Shown one piece after another: positions 1 through 5,160 of a stretch of DNA of 5,160 nt; the stretch's first letter is position 1, and each line of letters starts with the position of its first letter. Position numbers and translations under genes: made by a program. Source of the stretch: Candidatus Binatia bacterium (GTDB lineage Bacteria; Desulfobacterota_B; Binatia; UBA9968); contig JAICHC010000267.1 in NCBI GenBank assembly GCA_025922795.1, positions 1 to 5,160 of the forward strand, in the 5' to 3' direction. The notes beneath the pieces were generated by a model, which had not been told where the DNA came from, ran no database searches, and worked only from the letters and a program-made list of their open reading frames with translations.

Positions 1-99
1 AAGCGTTTTGCCGAGACAAAATTTTTGCGCGAAACCAAGACGCTGGCGCTGGCGCTGCTTGCACTCAACGGCGGCAAAGCGAATCCGTTTCGGATCTAG
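1..99 (+). CDS. C-terminal end of an unidentified protein (partial)
   Basis: Frame 1 is open from the window edge and closes with TAG at 97-99, leaving 32 residues that end in GGKANPFRI. The visible part has a charged stretch (KRFAETKFLRETK), then an Ala/Leu-rich helix (LALALLALNGG). It is too short to assign a family. It is probably a real gene end because the stop lies only 2 nt before the ATG of the DUF362 gene on the same strand, the usual geometry of translationally coupled operon partners. The alternative frame starting at position 8 runs through the DUF362 start and looks like a shadow. No function is claimed. Confidence 0.55.
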   Translation, partial: KRFAETKFLRETKTLALALLALNGGKANPFRI

Positions 100-101
100 A
101 C

Positions 102-122
102 ATGCTTCACCGACGCGATTTC
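102..122 (+). repeat. Copy A of a short imperfect direct repeat
   Basis: The first 21 nt of the DUF362 gene (ATGCTTCACCG followed by ACGCGATTTC) recur on the same strand at 4051-4072 with a single inserted G. Here the sequence encodes the start of the Tat signal. No similarity continues downstream beyond this block. Confidence 0.5.
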
Positions 123-1091
123 ATAAAATATTCCGGGCTGGGCGCGCTGTACCCGATTGTCGCCGGTTGTCAGCCATCGGTCAGGTGGCGCCCGGAAGCG
201 TTCCGTAGAAAAGACCTTTCACGCGTGGCCGTGTTGAAGGCCGAAAGTTATCACCGGCCGCTCCAAGACGTGATCGTGAGAGGCATCAAGCTCTGCAACT
301 TGGACGTCAAAGGGAAAAACATCCAGCTCAAGCCCAATCTGGTCGAATTCGATCCCAAGGGCGTGATCAACACCAACCCCGTCGTCATCGAAGCCGCGAT
401 CGACTCGTTCCGTACATTGGGAGCGGCCCAGGTTATCGTCGCCGAGGGCCCCGGACACCGGCGCGACAACGAGTACTTGCTGACCGCGTCGGGCTTGTAC
501 GACGTGGTCAAACAGCATCGAGTTCGTTACGTCGATCTCAATTCCGACGATGTTCGCCCGACTCCGCTGCGCAGCAGCTTCACCAACCTGCGGCAGTTGT
601 ATTTGCCGGAGAATCTCTATAACGCCGATTTGCTCGTCTCCATGCCGAAGCTTAAAACCCATCATTGGGCCGGCGTGACGCTGTCGTTAAAAAATATGTT
701 CGGCGTGGTCCCCGGGACCGTCTACGGCTGGCCGAAGAATATTCTTCACTGGCAGGGAATCCACGGGAGCATCCTGGACATCAACAGCTCGCTGCCGCTG
801 CCGCAGTTCGCGATCATCGACGGCATCGTCGGGATGGAAGGCAATGGTCCGCTTCAGGGCCAAGCCAAAGCCAGCGGCGTGCTGATTTTCGGGGACGACC
901 TGGTGGCGGTCGACGCGACCGCGGCCAGAGTGATGAAGATCGATCCGCAGAAGATTAAATACCTGGCCAATGCCGGCGAGTTTTTGGGAAATTTAGCGCA
1001 CGACCGAATCGAGCAGGTCGGCGAACCGATCGACAAAGTTCAACAGGATTTTCAAGTCATTGACGACTTCAAGGACCTGAAATCGACTTAA
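102..1091 (+). CDS. DUF362 domain-containing Tat-type lipoprotein
   Basis: This 329-residue protein belongs to the DUF362 family, whose biochemical role is mostly undefined. The N-terminus is a Tat signal, HRRDFIK at residues 3-9, with a short hydrophobic stretch and a lipobox VAGC at 20-23. It is therefore probably exported folded and lipid-anchored at Cys23. Family landmarks follow in order: KPNLVEF at 77-83, NTNPVVIEAAI at 90-100, the glycine-rich VAEGPGH at 113-119, MPKLKTHHWAGVTLSLKN at 181-198 (the most diagnostic block), IIDGIVGMEGNGP at 238-250, and DDLVAVDATAARVM at 265-278. Its only cysteines are 23 and 65, so it lacks the ferredoxin-like 4Fe-4S module that many DUF362 proteins carry. 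The ATG is preceded by a weak GGA at 92-94 inside the previous gene, suggesting coupled translation. It ends in TAA. Family assignment is firm; function is unknown. Confidence 0.92.
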   Translation: MLHRRDFIKYSGLGALYPIVAGCQPSVRWRPEAFRRKDLSRVAVLKAESYHRPLQDVIVRGIKLCNLDVKGKNIQLKPNLVEFDPKGVINTNPVVIEAAIDSFRTLGAAQVIVAEGPGHRRDNEYLLTASGLYDVVKQHRVRYVDLNSDDVRPTPLRSSFTNLRQLYLPENLYNADLLVSMPKLKTHHWAGVTLSLKNMFGVVPGTVYGWPKNILHWQGIHGSILDINSSLPLPQFAIIDGIVGMEGNGPLQGQAKASGVLIFGDDLVAVDATAARVMKIDPQKIKYLANAGEFLGNLAHDRIEQVGEPIDKVQQDFQVIDDFKDLKST

Positions 1092-1239
1092 GCTTAGCGC
1101 CCGCTGAAATTCGCCCAACACCATATTTCCGTAACCTACCGATTGATCGAACCTTCCGTGGCTAAAACGTTTTCGCCTCTCTGATGCCTTATTTGCGAGC
1201 CTATAAACCCTATGTTAGCTTCCAGCGTTGGCGGGGATT
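1092..1239 (+). promoter_or_regulatory. Intergenic region that probably carries the ZIP gene promoter
   Basis: These 148 bp separate the DUF362 stop from the ZIP start and have no supported ORF. TATAAA at 1202-1207 could serve as a -10 element, but no good -35 lies 16-18 nt upstream. TTGATC at 1143-1148 resembles a -35 but lacks a matching -10. A perfect 10-bp palindrome AAAACGTTTT occupies 1164-1173 and an 8-bp palindrome TAAGCTTA (1089-1096) overlaps the DUF362 stop. I see no stem with a T-tract that would mark a terminator, so read-through from the upstream operon is possible. The promoter itself is an inference from position. Confidence 0.25.
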
Positions 1240-1959
1240 ATGGCATCGCTCGGATTGTACTTACCTGCGGTAATATTCATTTCTCTTGTCGGTAGTTTCT
1301 TGCCGCTCATGCGCGAGCTGTCGCAAAGAGCATTGGCGCTGCTATTGAGTTTTAGCGCGGGAGTGCTCCTCGGCGCGGTTTTTTTTCATATGCTGCCCGA
1401 GATCGGCGAAATGCTCGGCGAAAATTTGGGTTGGCCCATCCTGGCGGGCTTTCTGTTGATCTTCGTCATGGAGCGCTTTGTTTTTGTCCATGCGTGCGAG
1501 GAACGGGACTGCGATATTCACCAGATGGGAATCCCCGCTTTCATGGGCATCTCGCTGCACAGTCTGCTCGATGGTCTAGCGCTGGGCGCGGGACTCATGC
1601 TGCCGCAGTTGGGCCCGGTGGTCTTGCTCGCGGTGATCATCCACAAGATGCCCGACAGTATCTCGATTACGTCGATTTTGCTTTCAGCCGGCTGGAGCCG
1701 GCGCAAAGTGGCGATGCTGAGTTTGCTTTTTTCTTTGACCACGCCGGTCGGCGCCTTGCTGGCCTATTTTTTTTTCCGCGCGCTCTCCCCCGAGAATGTC
1801 GCGATCGCGATCGGCATTTCCGCCGGCACGTTCCTCGCGATTGCCACCGCTGACATCCTCCCCCAAGTTCACCGCATCGAAGAACGCAATCCGCTGACCC
1901 TGGCGTTCCTAGTTTTGGGATTAGCCGTTAGCTGGATCGGCCATGCCTTCGCCCACTGA
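1240..1959 (+). CDS. ZIP family divalent metal transporter
   Basis: This 239-residue inner-membrane protein has eight predicted helices (about 4-24, 33-53, 64-83, 97-121, 125-150, 157-180, 187-208, 219-238), the ZIP topology for moving Zn(II), Fe(II) or similar ions into the cytoplasm. Diagnostic residues are SAGVLLGAVFFHMLPE at 39-54, HSLLDG at 107-112 in helix 4, HKMPDS at 135-140 in helix 5, and ATADILPQVH at 202-211 in helix 7. The loop between helices 3 and 4 holds His84, Cys86, Glu87, Glu88, Cys91 and His94, a likely metal-binding loop. Ser108 and Lys136 stand where binuclear ZIPs have Asn and Glu. I chose ATG 1240 because the hydrophobic helix begins at once; TTG 1228 adds only four residues and lies just after an in-frame TAG (1216-1218). 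GGGG at 1233-1236 is a poorly spaced ribosome site. The gene contains T8 (1379-1386) and T9 (1767-1775) runs. Metal specificity cannot be read from sequence. Confidence 0.9.
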   Translation: MASLGLYLPAVIFISLVGSFLPLMRELSQRALALLLSFSAGVLLGAVFFHMLPEIGEMLGENLGWPILAGFLLIFVMERFVFVHACEERDCDIHQMGIPAFMGISLHSLLDGLALGAGLMLPQLGPVVLLAVIIHKMPDSISITSILLSAGWSRRKVAMLSLLFSLTTPVGALLAYFFFRALSPENVAIAIGISAGTFLAIATADILPQVHRIEERNPLTLAFLVLGLAVSWIGHAFAH

Positions 1960-1989
1960 TCGGTTGAATTTCTCGAATCCCCGCGCGAT

Positions 1990-3663
1990 TCACCTTGCCG
2001 CAGGAGTCGAGCGAAGAATTCGCAACGCCTTGCGCAGATGCTCGGCCGCCTCGTCTTTTTTGCCCAGTTCCATGAGCGCCCGCCCGAGGCTTTCGTGTGC
2101 TTCGGCGTCTTCACTGTGCAGCTGCGCCGCCGCGCGAAAGTAATGCACGGCTTCGTCTAACTGACCTTGAGCTGCCAGCACCTGACCCAGTCTCAGCGAT
2201 ATTTTAATATCGGTGGGATCAGCTTTTGCCGCAGCTTTGAGAATATCCGTCGCCTCAGCGGAACGACCTTCGACGGCCAAGATAGTCCCCAGTTTGAGAC
2301 GGGTCTCGTTACGCTCGGGCGCCAACTCAAGGAGCTTGCGGAAATGTTGCACGGCCTCGGCGATATGCCCCAGGTTGACCAACCCCGCGGCCAAATTATC
2401 TCGAGCCTCCAAGCCCTGCGGGTTGTGTTGGACAACAATCCGATAATGCTCGACCGCTTCCGCGATTTTTCCGCGCTTCTGCAATAACAGGCCGGCTTTT
2501 TCGTGCGCATCCCAGCGCTGCGTGTCGATTTCCGCGACTCGCTTGTAAAACGCCACGGCGTCGTCGTATTTTCCCTGCGCCTCAGACAGACCCGCAAGGT
2601 TGAAGTAAGCACGACTGCTGGGGTTCGCCGCGACCGCCTTTTTCCACAAAGTCTCAGTGTCTCGCCAAGCTGGAATCTGCAACCAGGTAATCGCTCCAAG
2701 CACGACGAGTAAAGTCACCGCAACTCCAGTTGCAAGACGAGCCTGCAATCTTCTACGGACGTTGCCGAGTTCAAAAAACTGCAAGACAGCAATACCTACC
2801 AAGAGCGCCCATGGAAGACCGGCTAGATAAGTGTAGCGATCCGCCAAAATCTGCTGCGCCGGAAAGTCCGCTCTAAAGACAGGCAGCAAAAGCACAAGAT
2901 AACAGAACCAGGCAGCCGGCAGAGCAGGCCACCTCCTTCGGATCGCGATGGCCGCCGTGCAAATTAACATGCTCGCGAGCACAGAGACCGCCATAGACCA
3001 CCCTCGCAGCTCGTACGCCGGCGATAGTCCTACCGGTAGGATTGCTTTCCAGAGATAAAACGCAGGTGCCGCAAGTTGGTGCAGCGTCCAATCGACAATG
3101 TCGGCATCGTAGAATACGGCAACAGACGGCTTGTAAATGCGCGCCATCATTGCGACCGCACAGAATCCTGTGGCCGCAAGGAAATAGGGATTCTTCTCCG
3201 TGTACAGTCGCTGTGTGTCCGAACGAAAAGGACTCGGTAGTCCGGCCGAGCGACGCAATGGATAGGCGTCGAGAATTAACAAAACAACTGGCAGCACCAA
3301 TCCGGCGGGTCCGGCCAACAGTGAACAAACATAACCGAAGACGGAAACGCGCATCCAGCTCGCTGTTGCGCGGCCATCTTCAGTGAGCTGGTTGGCGCGT
3401 AGATAGCCATACGTACTCAATAGAAAAAAGAGCGCCGCCAAAATGTCTGCGCGGCCGGAAGCCCAAGCAACAGATTCGATGCGTAACGGATGAAGGGCAA
3501 ACAGCAGAGCCGCCAGAGCGCCTGCAATCTCCGCAGTCATTGCCCGTTCTGGCGCTTCGCTGGTACGGGCCAAGGAGATCAGACGCAATGCGACATGATA
3601 AAAGACGACGGCACTGCTGGCGTGCAATAACAGACTTGTCAAATGAAAACCGAACGGATCCAT
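1990..3663 (-). CDS. TMTC-like GT-C/TPR membrane protein, main fragment after an in-frame stop
   Basis: This 557-residue fragment is the bulk of a membrane protein resembling bacterial TPR proteins and eukaryotic TMTC O-mannosyltransferases, so glycosyl transfer from a lipid donor is the inferred role. It begins MDPFGFHLTSLLLHA, an internal family motif rather than a natural N-terminus. About ten hydrophobic helices lie between residues 8 and 328. Signature blocks are ALHPLRIESVAWASGRADIL at 56-75, ADRYTYLAGLPW at 274-285 and AWRDTETLWKKAVAANP at 332-348. Six contiguous TPR units of exactly 34 residues fill 351-554 (positions 2613-2002) and would bind protein partners or substrates. The frame continues upstream through TGA 3669-3667 into the matching N-terminal part, so this was one gene of about 647 codons. 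No ribosome site precedes ATG 3663, so independent expression is doubtful. It ends convergently with the ZIP gene, 30 bp apart. Confidence 0.85.
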   Translation of the reverse strand: MDPFGFHLTSLLLHASSAVVFYHVALRLISLARTSEAPERAMTAEIAGALAALLFALHPLRIESVAWASGRADILAALFFLLSTYGYLRANQLTEDGRATASWMRVSVFGYVCSLLAGPAGLVLPVVLLILDAYPLRRSAGLPSPFRSDTQRLYTEKNPYFLAATGFCAVAMMARIYKPSVAVFYDADIVDWTLHQLAAPAFYLWKAILPVGLSPAYELRGWSMAVSVLASMLICTAAIAIRRRWPALPAAWFCYLVLLLPVFRADFPAQQILADRYTYLAGLPWALLVGIAVLQFFELGNVRRRLQARLATGVAVTLLVVLGAITWLQIPAWRDTETLWKKAVAANPSSRAYFNLAGLSEAQGKYDDAVAFYKRVAEIDTQRWDAHEKAGLLLQKRGKIAEAVEHYRIVVQHNPQGLEARDNLAAGLVNLGHIAEAVQHFRKLLELAPERNETRLKLGTILAVEGRSAEATDILKAAAKADPTDIKISLRLGQVLAAQGQLDEAVHYFRAAAQLHSEDAEAHESLGRALMELGKKDEAAEHLRKALRILRSTPAAR

Positions 3664-3666
3664 CCA

Positions 3667-3669
3667 TCA
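3667..3669 (-). other. In-frame TGA interrupting the TMTC-like gene
   Basis: On the - strand the codons run CTT TGA TGG ATG GAT CCG, giving SLDYML-stop-W-MDPFGFH. Both sides are in the same frame, so no frameshift is involved. From memory of the family, this position reads like LDYALWGLDPFGYH, which puts the stop at a conserved Trp codon, one base from TGG. Confidence 0.85.
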
Positions 3670-3933
3670 AAGCATGTAATCAAGCGAATACGTCAACCAG
3701 AGGAGCGGTTGGTATGCACCCGATTCAAAGCTCGTCGCCATCCTCTGCAGCTGGAGCCAGCCGATGCCACGATAACTCGAGTTATTGACAAGTGTAGAAT
3801 TGTCCCACTCGACAAAGGTGTTTTTCAAAACCGGGAGAAAGGTCAAGAATGTTACTGCTACGACGAGGGCAGGAATCCAATTTCGTAGCTGCGATGGGAC
3901 ACGACATTTTGAACTGGCAAAGTCGTGACTCAT
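3667..3933 (-). pseudogene. N-terminal fragment of the TMTC-like membrane protein
   Basis: This 88-residue piece contains a first transmembrane helix (about 19-38, NWIPALVVAVTFLTFLPVL) and the first extracytoplasmic loop, with FVEWDN at 40-45 and YQPLLWLTYSLDYML at 74-88. Both loop blocks are typical of the TMTC-like family, and the Asp of the loop is where GT-C enzymes keep a catalytic acid. Here the usual second Asp is Asn45. The piece stops at TGA 3669-3667 just before the family's WG.DPFGFH motif, which continues in the same frame. I chose ATG 3933 because AGGA (3944-3941) precedes it by 7 nt. An upstream ATG at 4005 adds 24 basic residues but has no ribosome site and would place an 8-bp hairpin inside the coding region. 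Alone this fragment would not be functional. Confidence 0.75.
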
Positions 3934-3940
3934 GGATAAA

Positions 3941-3944
3941 TCCT
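3941..3944 (-). promoter_or_regulatory. Ribosome binding site for the TMTC-like gene
   Basis: On the - strand AGGA is followed by seven bases (TTTATCC) and then ATG at 3933-3931. This is good Shine-Dalgarno spacing and decides the start in favour of 3933 over the unsupported ATG at 4005. Confidence 0.6.
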
Positions 3945-3948
3945 GCCG

Positions 3949-3997
3949 CAGCACGGGGTGGTTCGGGCGCGTTCTTGGCGCCGTGCTGGCTTTTTTT
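3949..3997 (+). repeat. Inverted repeat plus T7: leader hairpin or + strand terminator
   Basis: CAGCACGG (3949-3956) and CCGTGCTG (3981-3988) form a perfect 8-bp stem around a 24-nt loop. A competing shorter stem, GGCGC (3966-3970) with GCGCC (3978-3982), shares two bases with it. On the + strand the stem is followed by GC and seven T residues (3991-3997), as in an intrinsic terminator, but no + strand gene lies upstream to be terminated. On the - strand it sits in the leader just upstream of the AGGA ribosome site, where it could affect mRNA stability or translation of the TMTC-like gene. Confidence 0.4.
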
Positions 3998-4023
3998 GAT
4001 CTCATTTAAATAGCGGCTCGAAT

Positions 4024-5160
4024 CTATCTTCTTCGACGATTTCGGCGCGAATGCTTCACCGGACGCGATTTCGACGACGCTTGTGAAACTCCCTGGCTAG
4101 ATTTGACCGCTGCACCTTCGGTAGTCTGGAGGCTTGGATTTCCCAACCAGTGATACGCCAGCTCTCCTGTCACCCCCACGATGAGCGACGACAGGAACAA
4201 CATCTGGTAATATTCGTAGTTGGCAAAAATAAATCTCAGCTTGAGCGACGGGACACCGGGCTCCATCACTCCTTGCAGACCATACCAGGCGCCCGAGGCC
4301 GCGAACACAGCGCTATACAACATGCTTCCAAAAACCAGCGCGCGAGCCACCGATCCTTTCCAACCTTCCAGTTGCCAAATGGCCGTCAAGCCGAAGACGA
4401 GAACTGCATACAAAGGCAGAAAGAATCGGCCCATGCCCCAGCCCACCGAACCGTGGTGCTCCATGGTAATGATGAATAGAAAATGGCCTACCGCCAAGGT
4501 CAACAGCAGTTTTCTGACGGAAGGATCTGCGGGACGCCAGAGAACTAGACCCAAGGCCCCCATGAGGAACACGGGAAACAGCGACAGCAGGCCATACTCG
4601 GCGTGCCAAAGATAAAAGCCGGTCTTTTCCCATGCGTTGAACACATCAAGGGGCGATGGATAGTTTTTGTCAAATCCACCGGCGGAGTAACCGGTCGCCC
4701 AAAACGAGCCAAACGACATCATATTGGCGATCGGCAATATGGCCAGGGTCGGCAAAAATCCTGACGCGAAGAGAACGGTCTCACGACGAGACGGTCCCGC
4801 GGCTAAAATGAAAAAACAAATCAGCAACACGACCGGGAGAACTAGATACGTCGTCACGACGCTGTATGCGAGCAATAATCCCGCTACAAACGGACGGAGC
4901 ACAACCCCAAAGCCCTGTGCCGGTTGGCATACCCAGACCGTCCCGCCGATAAGGATCAATGCCACGGCGAGACTATCGTGGTACAGCACGCCGGATGCCG
5001 CCCACCAAGGGCTGCAAAGAGCCAAAACGATACTGGTCAGCAACGCTGGCTGCCAGGGTGCTCCCCATCGGCGAGCCAGAATAAAAACACACATGACGCC
5101 AAGCGCGCCCAGCGGCGCGGTCAGCAGCCAGACAAGCCATCGCCAGACCAAACGTTCGTC
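4024..5160 (-). CDS. Polytopic membrane protein, GT-C/GT39-like glycosyltransferase (partial)
   Basis: The - strand frame is open to the window edge, with residues DER before the first possible start (TTG 5151), so the N-terminus is missing. The visible 378 residues contain about 10-11 hydrophobic helices (for example 6-29, 61-78, 104-121, 127-145, 185-208, 217-233, 245-262, 270-290, 317-336). Motifs recall large bacterial GT-C-type membrane glycosyltransferases: SGVLYHDSLAVAL at 56-68, SFGSFWATGYSAGGF at 149-163, YGLLSLFPVFLMGALGL at 189-205 and GWGMGRFFLPL at 240-250. The catalytic acidic loop expected after helix 1 lies outside the window, so activity cannot be judged. The tail (about 351-378) is Ser/Lys/Arg-rich and ends NRRRR, probably cytoplasmic. 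It ends in TAG 97 or fewer bases before the TMTC-like start, so the two probably share a transcript and an envelope glycan role. Class is likely; substrate is unknown. Confidence 0.65.
   Translation of the reverse strand, partial: DERLVWRWLVWLLTAPLGALGVMCVFILARRWGAPWQPALLTSIVLALCSPWWAASGVLYHDSLAVALILIGGTVWVCQPAQGFGVVLRPFVAGLLLAYSVVTTYLVLPVVLLICFFILAAGPSRRETVLFASGFLPTLAILPIANMMSFGSFWATGYSAGGFDKNYPSPLDVFNAWEKTGFYLWHAEYGLLSLFPVFLMGALGLVLWRPADPSVRKLLLTLAVGHFLFIITMEHHGSVGWGMGRFFLPLYAVLVFGLTAIWQLEGWKGSVARALVFGSMLYSAVFAASGAWYGLQGVMEPGVPSLKLRFIFANYEYYQMLFLSSLIVGVTGELAYHWLGNPSLQTTEGAAVKSSQGVSQASSKSRPVKHSRRNRRRR
4051..4072 (+). repeat. Copy B of a short imperfect direct repeat
   Basis: ATGCTTCACCG, one extra G, then ACGCGATTTC matches the start of the DUF362 gene at 102-122. 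Here it lies antisense within the basic C-terminal tail codons of the membrane protein. Read on the + strand it would give only MLHRTRFRRRL before a TGA, so it is not a gene start. Confidence 0.5.

Noticed and set aside
8..208. 66-residue + strand frame spanning the DUF362 start
   Set aside because: It overlaps the coupled gene boundary in another frame and its Arg-rich translation shows no domain.
219..665. 148-residue open frame on the - strand inside the DUF362 gene
   Set aside because: It is antisense to a gene with clear family motifs, and its translation shows no recognisable domain. It fits a shadow of GC-biased codons.
1960..1991. Bidirectional terminator between the convergent ZIP and TPR genes
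   Set aside because: Only a 5-bp stem, GAATC (1975-1979) with GATTC (1987-1991), can be seen, without a T-tract on either strand. This is too weak to call.
2193..2699. 168-residue - strand frame overlapping the TPR region
   Set aside because: It is a shifted frame of the TPR repeats, rich in Arg/Ser/Trp with no TPR pattern, while the parent frame has six perfect 34-residue units.
3600..3669. Selenocysteine at the in-frame TGA
   Set aside because: The position corresponds to Trp rather than Cys in the family, no redox motif surrounds it, and I see no clear SECIS-like hairpin immediately downstream.
1957..3669. Reassigned genetic code with TGA read as Trp
   Set aside because: TGA serves as the natural terminal stop of both the ZIP gene and the TPR gene, and all other Trp codons in the genes are TGG.
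3934..4005. Start of the TMTC-like gene at ATG 4005
   Set aside because: No ribosome site precedes it, the added residues are disordered and basic, and the hairpin lies within them. ATG 3933 has AGGA at 7 nt.

Overview
The window looks like chromosomal DNA from an uncultivated, GC-moderate (roughly mid-50s percent by eye) Gram-negative-type bacterium. This rests on a Tat-exported lipoprotein, polytopic membrane enzymes of the kind found in Desulfobacterota, Acidobacteriota and similar phyla, and standard-code stops of all three kinds. No taxon can be fixed from the sequence alone. I see no mobile element, CRISPR array, tRNA or rRNA.

Left half, + strand: the last 32 codons of an unidentified gene (1-99) are followed after 2 nt by a complete DUF362-family gene (102-1091) with a Tat-type lipoprotein signal. 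After a 148-bp gap comes a complete ZIP-family divalent metal transporter (1240-1959). Its metal-site pattern (HS..D in helix 4, HK in helix 5) suggests a single-metal transport site.

Right half, - strand, read right to left: a large multi-spanning membrane protein resembling GT-C/GT39-type glycosyltransferases enters from the right edge (5160-4024, N-terminus missing). Downstream lies a second membrane gene (3933-1990) of the TMTC-like type, a GT-C-type membrane region followed by six exactly 34-residue TPR repeats. That gene is interrupted by one in-frame TGA at 3669-3667. The reading frame continues without shift on the far side, and the stop sits where relatives carry tryptophan, so this is a recent nonsense mutation, a sequence error or a readthrough site. 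An 8-bp inverted repeat with a T7 tract lies in the leader between the two - strand genes.

The two halves converge, with only 30 bp between the ZIP and TPR gene ends. The - strand pair suggests lipid-linked sugar transfer at the cell envelope. The + strand pair (DUF362, ZIP) has no obvious functional link to it. The most checkable oddities are the single in-frame stop, a 21-nt near-identical repeat shared between the DUF362 start and the distant membrane-gene end, and the leader hairpin. I found no convincing new biological system here.
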